Part shown: positions 16,578 through 25,091 of the stretch, one piece after another
Position numbering within the stretch: position 1 is the first letter of the stretch
Layout of the letters: each line of letters opens with the position of its first letter
DNA from: an uncultured Pelagibacteraceae bacterium
Lineage (GTDB): Bacteria; Pseudomonadota; Alphaproteobacteria; Pelagibacterales; Pelagibacteraceae
Assembly: GCA_902634325.1 (NCBI GenBank)
Contig: CACPJP010000003.1
Coordinates: 28,790 to 92,789 of the forward strand
DNA length: 64,000 nt
Direction: 5' to 3'
Made by a program: the position numbers and the translations under genes
Notes under the pieces: model-generated
What the model saw: the letters and a program-made list of their open reading frames with translations, nothing else
Database searches by the model: none
Told to the model about the DNA's origin: nothing

Positions 16578-17396
16578 TTATATGTAACCAAGTTCTGCCA
16601 TTTCTTCTCTAAGATTATTTTCTATTTTTTTTTGAAGTTCAGGCGTTAATTCGTTTTTCCAACTATCTTTTTGACCTTTTCTAAAAAATTTTCCATTTTG
16701 AGCTTCAATGAAACCCTTGTCACTTTCTAAATTTTTTAAATTAGAAAAACTACAAAGTTCTATTGTCTTCTTTATTCTTTCTTTGTCTAAATTAAATTTT
16801 ATTTTATCTTTCAGAAATAAAAGTATTTTCTCAAATTCTCCATATGAATTGTCTTTCAAATCTTCATATTTAACAATTATACCAGGGAAGTTTTTTCTTT
16901 TTTTCCATGACAAATAATTTATTTTCCAAGAACATGTTAATTCTGCTAAAGAAAACTTTCCATTATATCCAATAAAATTTTCATTTAGTAAATCGTCTAC
17001 TGAATTTTCAATTTTTATATTTGAGTGGGCTGCCATAGAGCAAACCACTGATCTTGGGTCACGGACAATATAAACATAAGCGCTGCTATTTTCTTTTGTT
17101 GTAAACCATTTTTCTTTATAAGCAATACACGCATTGTGTGTTTTAAAAAATTTAGTTTCATTACTCAAATTAATTTTTGATTGTGCAATATTCCAATAAT
17201 TACTAATTCCAAGAGGATCATTTTTTAATTTATTTAAATCTAAAAAAGTTGAAAAATATTTTGATTGAATAAAATTAGGTATTTCCTTCAAAATATCAAA
17301 ATCAAATTTATTTTCTCCTAAAAAGAAATACGATGAAAGCATAGCGCGTAACCATGTATTTCCGCTTTTTGGATACGATGCCAACCAAATAATCAT
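16578..17396 (-). CDS. Sulfotransferase domain protein
   Basis: A 272-aa PAPS-dependent sulfotransferase fold protein. The 5'-phosphosulfate loop is seen at the N-terminus (WLASYPKSGNTWLRAML) and the 3'-phosphate site as YVYIVRDPRSVVCSMAAH near residue 110. A C-terminal FFRKGQKDSWKNELTPE corresponds to the RKGxxxDWK motif. The acceptor is unknown; related bacterial enzymes sulfate lipids, sugars or small molecules. It is the last gene of the hemE-ubiH-sulfotransferase run, starting 2 bp after the UbiH-like stop. Confidence 0.88.
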   Translation of the reverse strand: MIIWLASYPKSGNTWLRAMLSSYFFLGENKFDFDILKEIPNFIQSKYFSTFLDLNKLKNDPLGISNYWNIAQSKINLSNETKFFKTHNACIAYKEKWFTTKENSSAYVYIVRDPRSVVCSMAAHSNIKIENSVDDLLNENFIGYNGKFSLAELTCSWKINYLSWKKRKNFPGIIVKYEDLKDNSYGEFEKILLFLKDKIKFNLDKERIKKTIELCSFSNLKNLESDKGFIEAQNGKFFRKGQKDSWKNELTPELQKKIENNLREEMAELGYI

Positions 17397-17398
17397 AT

Positions 17399-18529
17399 TT
17401 AATAAAAAATTCCTTTATTAGATAAATTTAAACTTAAATCTTTTAAAAATTTAAACTTATTTATATCTCTCAAAATTAAACTTTTTACAGGAGCTGCAAT
17501 TTTATTATCACTAAAAAATTTATTGATAAAGTCAATGCCAATACCAAAAAGAAAATTCTCAGGTTTTCTTAAGCTAACAAAATTATTAAAAATTTGTGAG
17601 TCCTTTAGTTGCATTCCAATAGACAAAAGGTTTTTAATTTCTTTGTTTAGAGTTTTTATATCTCTCAAAATTAAATTGTAACCTTGGCCTGCGATAGGAT
17701 GAACACTGTATGATCCTTCGCCTAAAATCAAAATGTTCTTTTTGGTATAGCTAACGCTCAGCTTGAGAGAGATAGGAAAAAAGTCAATTCTAGAAAAATT
17801 AAATATTTTTTCTACACCTAAAATAATTTTTAGTTTTTGCCTAACTAGGTTATTAATATTTTTTAAATTAAATTTTCTATTAAGACTCCAAACCAATGAA
17901 AAGGAATTTTTGCTTACAGGCAAAACAGCTAGCGGTCCTTCTTTAAAAAAATATTGACTCGGATTAAGATTTTTTAAATTATGTTTTACAACTGTTGTGA
18001 GAGCAATTTGTCGTGTATCATTCTGCACATATCTTTTGCCAATTAAATCATTAACCATATTTGATCCTTTGCCCGTACAAAGAAAAATGGAATCATAAAT
18101 TATTTTATTTTTTCCAAATAAGATGCCAGAACTATTAAGGTCTATCTTTTTAGTTTTTTTTTTTAAAATTGTAATGTTCTTACTTTTTTTAATTTTCTTT
18201 TTTAATAAAAATTTTAGTTTGTTATTATCTATAACATACATTAAATTTTTACCCTCATCCTCGAAGCTCATAAAATTTTTACTTACGCCCGATATTTCGT
18301 GATAAAGATTAATTTTGTTAGATGGCCAAAATAATTTAGCATTTTTATCTCCTAAAAATTTTAACAAAAAATCATAATTGCTTCGTGACAATGCCGTAGT
18401 TCTTTTGTCTTTTGGGTTTTTTTCAAAATTGGGAGCTACTAAATCTATTTTTAAATTTAGTCTGCTCAAAATGAAAGCAGTTGTTAAACCGGTCAGCCCA
18501 TCTCCAACAATACAAATTTTTTGTTTCAT
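17399..18529 (-). CDS. UbiH/COQ6-family FAD monooxygenase
   Basis: A 376-aa flavoprotein of the ubiquinone-hydroxylase family. The N-terminal dinucleotide fold ICIVGDGLTGLTTAFILSRL is degenerate GxGxxG, followed by KRTTALSRSNYDFL. The C-terminal FAD motif reads LILGEGSYSVHPIAGQGYNLILRD, where most relatives have GDAAH. HPIAGQG and the downstream RD are conserved. It would hydroxylate the ubiquinone ring at the membrane. It overlaps the hemE stop by 4 bp (ATGA), so it is translationally coupled to hemE. Confidence 0.87.
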   Translation of the reverse strand: MKQKICIVGDGLTGLTTAFILSRLNLKIDLVAPNFEKNPKDKRTTALSRSNYDFLLKFLGDKNAKLFWPSNKINLYHEISGVSKNFMSFEDEGKNLMYVIDNNKLKFLLKKKIKKSKNITILKKKTKKIDLNSSGILFGKNKIIYDSIFLCTGKGSNMVNDLIGKRYVQNDTRQIALTTVVKHNLKNLNPSQYFFKEGPLAVLPVSKNSFSLVWSLNRKFNLKNINNLVRQKLKIILGVEKIFNFSRIDFFPISLKLSVSYTKKNILILGEGSYSVHPIAGQGYNLILRDIKTLNKEIKNLLSIGMQLKDSQIFNNFVSLRKPENFLFGIGIDFINKFFSDNKIAAPVKSLILRDINKFKFLKDLSLNLSNKGIFY

Positions 18530-19536
18530 CTTTTTCTTTCCCTTAGAATTTTTATAACATACTCAATTATTTCTGGCTTGGTTTCTGGTATAACCCCATG
18601 GCCTAAATTAAATATGTAAGGATAATCTGAAAATATTGTAATAAATTTTTCAACATTTTTTTTTATATTTTCTTTTTCCGTTAAAAGAATTTTAGGATCC
18701 ATCCCCCCCTGTATTGGAATTCCGTTTACTTTATCTTTTATCCAACTTGGATCAATTTCATAATCTATACTGATACAGTCCGGTTTAACTATGGAACAGA
18801 AATTTATATAATTATTTTTAATTCCTCTTGGAAAACAAATTGCGGGTATTTTGGATTTTTTAATGTGTTCTACAATTTTTAAAGTAGGCATATAACAATA
18901 ATTTTCTAGTTCGTTGCCCGGCAAGAGATTTGCCCACGAATCAAATATTTGTATAACATTTGCTCCAGCTTCTATTTGTTTGTCGACATGTAAACAAATT
19001 GCTTCTTCAATTTTTTTTAAAATTTTGTTAGATGCAGACTTATTTTTATTAATATAATTTATATCAAAATTTTTTTTGGGGGACTCGCGATTCATCATAT
19101 AAACCAATAAAGTCCAAGGAGCGCCCACAAATCCTATTAGGTTTTGATTTTTTATTTTCTTTTTTACCTTTCTTATTCCTTCATAAACCGGGGATAATTT
19201 CTTTATAAATTCATTGTTATTGGTATTAATTATTTTATCTATATTTAAATTTCCCAATTTAGGGCCAAAATTCTTTTTGAACTCAACTTCCTGATTTAAT
19301 CCATAAGGTATCATCAAGATATCAGAAAATATTATTGCTGCATCAAGATCAAATCTATTCATTGGTTGTAAAGTTATGTCGGTTACTAAATCAGAGTTTA
19401 AACAGAGTTTAATAAAATTTTGGTTTTTTTCTCTTATTTTTCTAAATTCTGGTAAATATCTTCCTGCTTGTCTCATAAACCAAACGGGCATTAAAGAAGA
19501 ATTTCTATTTAGTATACATTCAGTTAGTTTATTCAT
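18526..19536 (-). CDS. hemE: HemE, uroporphyrinogen decarboxylase
   Basis: A 336-aa cytosolic enzyme that decarboxylates uroporphyrinogen III to coproporphyrinogen III. Motifs: PVWFMRQAGRYLPEFR (signature 1, including the substrate-binding Arg), AAIIFSDILMIPYGL, GFVGAPWTLLVYM, QIFDSWANLLPG, IPIQGGMDPKILL and FNLGHGVIPETKPE. The track begins at a TTG (19542); I prefer the ATG at 19536, two codons on. Together with ppsR it frames the gap that holds the chromosome origin in Caulobacter and Rickettsia. Confidence 0.95.
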   Translation of the reverse strand: MNKLTECILNRNSSLMPVWFMRQAGRYLPEFRKIREKNQNFIKLCLNSDLVTDITLQPMNRFDLDAAIIFSDILMIPYGLNQEVEFKKNFGPKLGNLNIDKIINTNNNEFIKKLSPVYEGIRKVKKKIKNQNLIGFVGAPWTLLVYMMNRESPKKNFDINYINKNKSASNKILKKIEEAICLHVDKQIEAGANVIQIFDSWANLLPGNELENYCYMPTLKIVEHIKKSKIPAICFPRGIKNNYINFCSIVKPDCISIDYEIDPSWIKDKVNGIPIQGGMDPKILLTEKENIKKNVEKFITIFSDYPYIFNLGHGVIPETKPEIIEYVIKILRERKR

Positions 19537-19809
19537 TATCAATATTATAGTTTTAAATTATAAATGATGTAATAGGCCATGTTAGCTATAGAAAATGGTA
19601 TAATTTTCAACTTATATACATACTAAAAGACATATATTTTGCTTATAAAGGCGTATTTTGTTTCATTGTTCACAGTGTTAATTATTAATTATTAAATTAT
19701 AAACATATAATAACTTGTTTGTAGTTTGTTAATTTAGAGTGAATAAAAAATCAACTTTATGAATTTTTGTTAAAATTTGGTACTTATTATAGAATAATTC
19801 ACATAATTA
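19537..19809. other. AT-rich hemE/ppsR intergenic region, candidate replication origin
   Basis: A 273-bp gap between divergent genes, the longest non-coding stretch in the window. It contains four 9-mers one base away from TTATNCACA (19612-19620 and 19666-19674 on plus, 19738-19746 on minus, 19795-19803 on plus), plus a 7-bp periodic TTAATTA tract at 19678-19695. In Caulobacter and Rickettsia the origin lies between the same two genes (hemE and the RP001/DUF299 gene). No perfect DnaA box is present, so the call rests mostly on synteny. Confidence 0.55.
19544..19549 (-). promoter_or_regulatory. -10 element candidate for hemE
   Basis: Perfect TATAAT on the minus strand, 7 bp before the hemE ATG at 19536. 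A -35-like ATTACA sits 18 bp further upstream. If used, the hemE mRNA would be leaderless or nearly so. Confidence 0.45.
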
Positions 19810-20631
19810 ATGACAACAAAATATCAAATATTTTTAATATCCGACTCAACGGGGGAAACCCTAGATAGAATTTTCTTGGCATTACAATCTCAGTTTGCAA
19901 ACTTTGAATATGATAAAAAAGAATTTGTTTTCATAAGAACAGAACAACAAATAAATAAAATTATAAACGAATGTAAAGATAAAAAAAATTCAGTAATTTT
20001 ATATACCATTGTAGACACAAAACTTGCAAAATTTTTAGCAATAGAAAGTTTAAAAAATAACATTCCTTGCTTTGGGGTTTTAGGAAATCTAATCTTAAGT
20101 TTTTCAAAACTTCTTAACCAAAAAGCAACACACAAACCCAGCGCCCAACACGTTTTGGATGAAGCTTATTATAAAAGGATAGAGGCAATACAATTTACAA
20201 TGTCACATGATGATGGAAAGAAAAACGAAGATATTGAAATGGCAGATATAGTTTTGGTAGGAGTTAGCAGAACAAGCAAAACGCCAACATCGGTGTATTT
20301 GGCTAATAGAGGGTACAAAACATTAAATATACCGCTTGTTTCTGAACAAAAAATTCCTCAGCTTTTAGAGAAAGAAAACAAAAAATTTTGTGTGGTAGGA
20401 TTATTTGCTGATCCAGAAAGATTATCAGAAACAAGAAAAATAAGAGCAAACGTTAATCAGTCTATTGATTTAAAATCTTATACAGATGTAGAGAAAATTA
20501 AAATTGAAGTAGAAAATTCAAAAAAAATTTTTAAAAAATATAATTGGCCCACAATAGATGTTACTCGTAGATCAGTTGAGGAAACAGCAGCATCTATAAT
20601 TAAAATTTTTGAAATTAAAAAAAATAAATGA
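19810..20631 (+). CDS. ppsR: PpsR, PEP synthase regulatory kinase/pyrophosphorylase (DUF299)
   Basis: A 273-aa bifunctional regulator that phosphorylates and dephosphorylates PEP synthase or PPDK. It starts with FLISDSTGETLDRIFLAL and contains the nucleotide-binding motif ADIVLVGVSRTSKTPTSVYLANRGYKTLNIPLV. ATIDVTRRSVEETA-type sequence (WPTIDVTRRSVEETAASI) closes the domain. It is the homolog of rickettsial RP001, the gene flanking the origin. It overlaps maf by 4 bp, starting a five-gene coupled run ppsR-maf-aroE-coaE-dnaQ. Confidence 0.93.
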   Translation: MTTKYQIFLISDSTGETLDRIFLALQSQFANFEYDKKEFVFIRTEQQINKIINECKDKKNSVILYTIVDTKLAKFLAIESLKNNIPCFGVLGNLILSFSKLLNQKATHKPSAQHVLDEAYYKRIEAIQFTMSHDDGKKNEDIEMADIVLVGVSRTSKTPTSVYLANRGYKTLNIPLVSEQKIPQLLEKENKKFCVVGLFADPERLSETRKIRANVNQSIDLKSYTDVEKIKIEVENSKKIFKKYNWPTIDVTRRSVEETAASIIKIFEIKKNK

Positions 20632-21209
20632 AAATCATTTTAGCATCAAAAAGTGGTGTAAGAAAAAATATTTTAGACAAGAATAATATTGAAAACGAAG
20701 TATGTATATCTAATGTTAATGAAGATGATATAAAAATGTCTTTAATTTCTGAAGGCGCGAATCCAATGCTTATATCAAAAAATCTGGCCGAGCTTAAGGC
20801 AAACAAGGTAAGTTCTAAAAAACCAGATGAAATGGTTTTAGGCGCCGATAGTGTAATCGATCTTAACGGGGAACTTGTTTCAAAACCAAAAGACAGAGAA
20901 GAAGCTTTAAAGATTCTTCAAAAATTAAATGGTAAAAAACACCAATTAATTAGTTCTGTATGTATATCTAAAAATGGTTCTATGATATGGAATTTTACAG
21001 ACGCTTCCACTTTAACCATGAAGCAACTTAATTTAGACGAAATTAAATCGTATTTAGCCAAAGTGGAAGACAAAGAATTATATGCTTATGGGGTTTATCA
21101 AATCGAAGCAGGCGGCAGATCTTTATTTTCAAAAATAGAAGGCAACGAAGATACGATTATGGGTTTGCCCGTTAAACAAATTAAGGATTATTTAAAAAAT
21201 ATTAAATGA
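20628..21209 (+). CDS. maf: Maf family nucleotide pyrophosphatase
   Basis: A 193-aa Maf/Ham1-fold protein that hydrolyses non-canonical or methylated NTPs, also implicated in division arrest. It shows an N-terminal LASKSGVRK (usually LAS-SPRR, here divergent), LAELKANKVSSKKPDEMVLGADSVI and LNGKKHQLISSVCI. It sits between ppsR and aroE with 4-bp overlaps on both sides. The weaker N-terminal motif suggests a divergent but probably active member. Substrate preference (dTTP/UTP type or m7GTP type) cannot be decided by eye. Confidence 0.9.
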   Translation: MKIILASKSGVRKNILDKNNIENEVCISNVNEDDIKMSLISEGANPMLISKNLAELKANKVSSKKPDEMVLGADSVIDLNGELVSKPKDREEALKILQKLNGKKHQLISSVCISKNGSMIWNFTDASTLTMKQLNLDEIKSYLAKVEDKELYAYGVYQIEAGGRSLFSKIEGNEDTIMGLPVKQIKDYLKNIK

Positions 21210-22003
21210 AAAAATATTTAGTTATAGGCAATCCTATCGAACATTCATTGTCCCCTAAATTGCACAATTACTGGATAAAAGAAAATAATATTGATGCAAT
21301 CTATGATAAAAAATCTATTAAAGAAGAAGATATAAAGGAAATTATTAGCAAATTAAAAAATGACAATATTTCAGGAATTAATGTAACAGTTCCTTTTAAA
21401 AAGAAAGTTATACCCTTTTTGAATGAGCTAACAACTCTTGCTCAAGAAACAGATTCGGTGAACACAATATATAAAAAAGAAAATAAAATTATTGGAGATA
21501 ACACTGATATTGGCGGGTTTGAGCATGCATTAAAACATATCAATTATAATGTTAGAGGGAAAAAAGCTTTTATTTTAGGAGCAGGGGGAGTTGCACCATC
21601 AATTATTTATGCTTTAAAAAAAATTGGCATTTCAAAAATTACTTTAAGCAATAGAACCAAAGAAAAAGCTGAATTTTTGAAAAACAAATATCCTGATTTG
21701 AACGTTATAAATTGGGGAGAAACTTCAAATTCTGACATCATAATTAATGCTACAAGTCTAGGTCTCAAGGAAAATGATGAAATAAAATTAGATTATTCTA
21801 AAATTGGTAAAAACAAACTTTTCTACGATATTATTTATAATCCAGGCAAAACAAAATTTTTAATCAAAGCAAAAAAGTTTAATAATAAAATTGAAAATGG
21901 CAAATATATGTTTGCTTGTCAGGCCCAATTAGCTTTTCAAATTTGGCACAATGTTAAACCAATAATAAATGAAAAGGTTCTTGAGTTATTAGAAAATGAT
22001 TAA
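21206..22003 (+). CDS. aroE: AroE, shikimate dehydrogenase
   Basis: A 265-aa NADPH-dependent enzyme that reduces 3-dehydroshikimate in aromatic amino acid synthesis. Motifs: VIGNPIEHSLSPKLHNYW (shikimate binding), NVTVPFKKKVIPFL with the catalytic Lys, GDNTDIGGFEHAL, and the Rossmann loop FILGAGGVAPSIIYALKKIG followed by LSNRTKEKAE. CQAQLAFQIWH closes the C-terminus. Length is typical. The end overlaps coaE by 8 bp. Confidence 0.95.
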   Translation: MKKYLVIGNPIEHSLSPKLHNYWIKENNIDAIYDKKSIKEEDIKEIISKLKNDNISGINVTVPFKKKVIPFLNELTTLAQETDSVNTIYKKENKIIGDNTDIGGFEHALKHINYNVRGKKAFILGAGGVAPSIIYALKKIGISKITLSNRTKEKAEFLKNKYPDLNVINWGETSNSDIIINATSLGLKENDEIKLDYSKIGKNKLFYDIIYNPGKTKFLIKAKKFNNKIENGKYMFACQAQLAFQIWHNVKPIINEKVLELLEND

Positions 22004-22547
22004 AATTGGTATTACAGGATCGATTGCATCAGGCAAATCAACTGTAGCAAAGATGCTATCAAAAAAAAAATATCCAATTTTTAACGCCGATTATGAGGTT
22101 AGAAAAATTTATAAAAAAAATTTTTTTAAAGATAAAGTATATAAAACATTAGGAGTTAAGAGCAAAAAGGAGATAAAAAGGATTATAAGTAAAAATCCAA
22201 AAAAATTAAAAACAGCAGAAAAAATAATTCATCCATTGATACGAAAAGAATTAAGAGCTTTTACGAAAAGAAATAGAAGAAAAAAATTTTTAATATTTGA
22301 AATTCCACTTTTGGTAGAAAGTAAGCTTATGAACAATTTTCATAAAATAATATTTGTAAATTCTAAAAGAGACATCAGGATAAAAAGATTCCAAAGAAAA
22401 GGAAAAAATATGAAACTTTTTAATGTTTTGGATAAAAGACAACTCAAGCCTGTAAAAAAAATTAAATTTTGTGATTATGTTATTCACAACAATAATTCTT
22501 TAAAAAAATTAAAAAAGCGTGTTAAACTTATTCAAAATAAATTATGA
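21996..22547 (+). CDS. coaE: CoaE, dephospho-CoA kinase
   Basis: A 183-aa P-loop kinase for the last step of CoA synthesis. Walker A GITGSIASGKSTVAKML is at the N-terminus, followed by IFNADYEVRKIY (the D-x-D/A-type site), EKIIHPLIRKELR and LIFEIPLLVESKLMN. It is slightly shorter than the usual about 200 aa and very Lys-rich, as expected from the AT bias. It is embedded in the aroE-coaE-dnaQ overlap chain, common in alphaproteobacteria beside the origin. Confidence 0.93.
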   Translation: MIKIGITGSIASGKSTVAKMLSKKKYPIFNADYEVRKIYKKNFFKDKVYKTLGVKSKKEIKRIISKNPKKLKTAEKIIHPLIRKELRAFTKRNRRKKFLIFEIPLLVESKLMNNFHKIIFVNSKRDIRIKRFQRKGKNMKLFNVLDKRQLKPVKKIKFCDYVIHNNNSLKKLKKRVKLIQNKL

Positions 22548-23215
22548 ACGAAGTAATTTTAGATACTGAAACCACAGGCCTATCATTAAAAGAAGATCAT
22601 AGAATTATTGAAATAGCTTGTATCGAAACAAATAATCTTATACCCACAAAAAAAGTTTTTTATAAACTTATTAATCCTGAAAGAGAAGTTTCAAAGGATG
22701 CTCTAAAAATTCATGGTTATGACAATGAAAAATTAAAAAAAGAGCCAAAGTTTAAAGAAATAGCAAATGAGTTCATCAAATTTATCTCAGGAAAAAAATT
22801 AATTATACACAACGCTCCTTTCGATATTGGTTTTATAAATCATGAATTGAAGAAGATTAATATGCAATTAATTGATTTAAAAAAAAATGTAATTGATACT
22901 CTTGAAATTGCTAGATCTAAATATCCAGGATCCTCGAATTCTCTAGATAGTTTATGCAAAAAATTTGATGTAGATTTGTCTAAAAGAACAAAACACAATG
23001 CACTATTAGACTGTGAACTTTTAAGAAAAGTTTATATCAATCTTATTGGAGAAAAAGAACCAACTCTGGTTTTTCAAGATAATAGTGAAAAAAATTTTTC
23101 TAATATAAAAAACGAACTAGTTGAATATTCTAAAACGATAGTAAAAATTTCTAAAAAAGAATTAGAAAATCATAAAAATTTTTTGAAAAGCGAAATGAAA
23201 AAAAATTATTTTTGA
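22544..23215 (+). CDS. dnaQ: DnaQ, DNA polymerase III epsilon subunit
   Basis: A 223-aa 3'-5' proofreading exonuclease. ExoI: VILDTETTGLSLKEDHRIIEIACIE. ExoII: LIIHNAPFDIGFINHEL. ExoIII: KRTKHNALLDCELLRKVYINL, with the HxAxxD pattern. The C-terminal tail, which binds polymerase alpha, is shorter and more charged than in E. coli. It overlaps coaE by 4 bp and converges on the SecB-like gene with a 10-bp overlap. Confidence 0.95.
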   Translation: MNEVILDTETTGLSLKEDHRIIEIACIETNNLIPTKKVFYKLINPEREVSKDALKIHGYDNEKLKKEPKFKEIANEFIKFISGKKLIIHNAPFDIGFINHELKKINMQLIDLKKNVIDTLEIARSKYPGSSNSLDSLCKKFDVDLSKRTKHNALLDCELLRKVYINLIGEKEPTLVFQDNSEKNFSNIKNELVEYSKTIVKISKKELENHKNFLKSEMKKNYF

Positions 23216-23628
23216 TTTTTTTTATTTTCATAAAGTTTTAAAAAATTAATTTTTTCCTCTATATTGATTTTTTTAAAACCTGATTTTTCAAATAAAATAA
23301 TAATTATATTTCTTATTTCTGGATATATGTCTGTTGGAACTTTTATCAGTATAATTTTTTCCAATTCGTTTCTTTCAATTTTTCCTTCGATTTGTACTAT
23401 AGAAGCGAGCTCAACAGATACATGAATATTTTTTGTATAATTTTTTTCCTTAGGCTCTAATCTTAAATTTACATTTACCTGTAAAATATTTTCTTTAATT
23501 TTATTACTATTTATGTCACAAATAAATCTGTAATTTTTTATATCTTTTTCGATAAGAAAATATGTTTTTGAATCAATTATCTCAAAAGATAAATCTCTGA
23601 TATACTTTGTTATTATTTTATAATTCAT
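23206..23628 (-). CDS. secB: SecB-like export chaperone
   Basis: A 140-aa protein with the features of a strongly diverged SecB, the cytosolic tetrameric chaperone for preproteins. The N-terminal KYIRDLSFE and the middle NVNLRLEPKEKNYTKNIHVSVELASIVQIEG resemble the family's YIKDLSFE and hVxL.a.v-. block. The C-terminal LIKVPTDIYPEIRNIIIILFEKSGFKKINIEEKINFLKLYENK matches the pAlLFP..R..i......GFPPl.L.PinF..LY end. It lies beside dnaQ and fxsA as in other alphaproteobacteria. Confidence 0.8.
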   Translation of the reverse strand: MNYKIITKYIRDLSFEIIDSKTYFLIEKDIKNYRFICDINSNKIKENILQVNVNLRLEPKEKNYTKNIHVSVELASIVQIEGKIERNELEKIILIKVPTDIYPEIRNIIIILFEKSGFKKINIEEKINFLKLYENKKNQK

Positions 23629-24034
23629 CTTTGTCTTTATCTACAATTTCTCCGTCAATATAGTTCTCTTTTTCTTTTATAGAAGATTTTCTTTCTAGAA
23701 AGAATAAATTTATTATTTTTTTTCTTGTAAATGGAATAAGCAATAAAAATCCAAAAAAATCTGTAATAAAACCTGGAATTATAAGAAGTAGTGCAGCAAA
23801 AGCTATCGAAGCTCCTGAGATCATTTCAAAAATAGGAGATTTGTTTTTATATAAATTATAAACACCAGATCTTAAAGTGTTCAAACCTTCTATTTTTGCA
23901 AAATAAATACCAATGACTGCTGTTAAAAATATAAGACCAACAGTAGTCAATGCCCCAATGTTTTGGCCTATTTTTATCATTACGAAAATTTCTACAGCTG
24001 GAACAGCTATTAAAAACAATAAAAGTGTGTTCAT
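23618..24034 (-). CDS. fxsA: FxsA family membrane protein
   Basis: A 138-aa inner-membrane protein. AVPAVEIFVMIKIGQNIGALTTVGLIFLTAVIGIYFAKIEGLNTL is the FxsA signature, with helices at residues 1-20, 28-48 and 70-100 (SIAFAALLLIIPGFITDFFGFLLLIPFTRKKI). In E. coli FxsA overproduction alleviates exclusion of phage T7. It overlaps secB by 11 bp and diverges from the Tim44-like gene. Confidence 0.92.
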   Translation of the reverse strand: MNTLLLFLIAVPAVEIFVMIKIGQNIGALTTVGLIFLTAVIGIYFAKIEGLNTLRSGVYNLYKNKSPIFEMISGASIAFAALLLIIPGFITDFFGFLLLIPFTRKKIINLFFLERKSSIKEKENYIDGEIVDKDKDEL

Positions 24035-24078
24035 TTGGCAGTTACTAAATTATATTATTAATGTATATTTATCAAACT

Positions 24079-24684
24079 ATGAGTAGTAATTTTGGATATT
24101 TGGACATTATACTTTTGGCAATGATTGCTGGATTTATAGTTTTAAGGTTAAGAAGTATATTAGGAAGAAAAACAGGTCATGAAGATAAAGTTTATACTGA
24201 CTTTGTAGATAAGAAGTTTGGACAATTTAAAAATCCAGAAGAAACAAATTTAAAAAAATCTCCTACAGAATTTAATGCAAATGACAAAAAAAAATTTCTT
24301 AAAGGTGCTGAAATAGCTTACGAAACAATACTTGCTTCTTTTTCGAAGGGAGATAAGGAGAGTTTAAAAAATTTACTAACTGAAAAAATGCAAGCAAACT
24401 TTTCCTCAGCTATTGAAGATAGAAATTCAAAAAAAATTAAATCAGAATTAACTTTCATTGGAATTAAATCATCCGCAATTCAAAAATTTGAAAAAACAAC
24501 AGAAGCTCTTTTTTTTACTGTAAAATTTGTAAGTGAAATTATATCTGTTAAAAGGGACAAAGATAATAAAATATTAGAAGGTGATCCTAATAAAATTAAG
24601 ACTGTAATTGATCATTGGAAATTTACACGAAAAATTTCTAGTCTAAGTCCAAATTGGTATCTTGCAGAAATTAAAAACTCTTGA
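24079..24684 (+). CDS. Tim44/TimA-like domain protein
   Basis: A 201-aa membrane-anchored protein, with an N-terminal anchor FGYLDIILLAMIAGFIVLRLRSILGRKTGHE that is typical of bacterial Tim44-like proteins. The Tim44-like domain starts around DKKKFLKGAEIAYETILASFSKGDKESLKNLL. The family is related to mitochondrial Tim44 and mRpL45. The ORF track starts at 24061; I favour the ATG at 24079 because the family begins close to this anchor and TATATT lies 9 bp before it. The start remains uncertain. Confidence 0.86.
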   Translation: MSSNFGYLDIILLAMIAGFIVLRLRSILGRKTGHEDKVYTDFVDKKFGQFKNPEETNLKKSPTEFNANDKKKFLKGAEIAYETILASFSKGDKESLKNLLTEKMQANFSSAIEDRNSKKIKSELTFIGIKSSAIQKFEKTTEALFFTVKFVSEIISVKRDKDNKILEGDPNKIKTVIDHWKFTRKISSLSPNWYLAEIKNS

Positions 24685-25091
24685 CAAAAGATTCTAACCA
24701 AAAAGATTGGGAGAATTTTTTAAATAATCCTTCAGATGTTTTTGATAAAGATAATATAGGAAAAAATAATCAAAAAAAATTGACCAAATATAAATTTGAT
24801 TTTCATGGTTATTCAATAGAGGATGCTAATAAAAAAATAGAGTATTTAATTTCTAAATCTTTAGAAGAAGGAATTGAAGAACTTCTTATTGTCACAGGAA
24901 AAGGTATTCATTCAAATAGAAAAGATGATATTTATGTTTCAAAAGACTATAACAAATTACAAAGTACATTACCTGAATTTATAAAAAATAATTCGGAATT
25001 AAGTTCTAAAATACAAAAAATAAGACAAGCACCCGAAGAACTTGGTGGTAGTGGTGCTTTAATTCTTAAATTAAAGAAAATTAAAGAATAA
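24681..25091 (+). CDS. Smr domain protein
   Basis: A 136-aa protein with a C-terminal Smr domain: [41 protein letters not shown] (the L/F-D-x-H-G and TGKG motifs), then [22 protein letters not shown]. Small Smr proteins act as endonucleases on RNA or branched DNA; the exact substrate here is unknown. The start is a TTG overlapping the upstream stop (TTGA). In other alphaproteobacteria a lytic transglycosylase gene (mltA) often lies between the Tim44-like and smr genes; it is absent here. Confidence 0.9.
   Translation: MTKDSNQKDWENFLNNPSDVFDKDNIGKNNQKKLTKYKFDFHGYSIEDANKKIEYLISKSLEEGIEELLIVTGKGIHSNRKDDIYVSKDYNKLQSTLPEFIKNNSELSSKIQKIRQAPEELGGSGALILKLKKIKE

Noticed and set aside
19537-19542. TTG start of hemE at 19542
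   Set aside because: An ATG two codons later gives the same protein and sits 7 bp after a perfect TATAAT.
19678-19695. CtrA sites (TTAA-N7-TTAA) in the candidate origin
   Set aside because: The TTAA copies are spaced N3 and N10, not N7, so they do not match the Caulobacter CtrA box.
24061-24078. Upstream start MYIYQT of the Tim44-like gene
   Set aside because: The homologous anchor begins at MSSNFGYLD; the upstream codons would leave almost no room for a promoter. Not certain.
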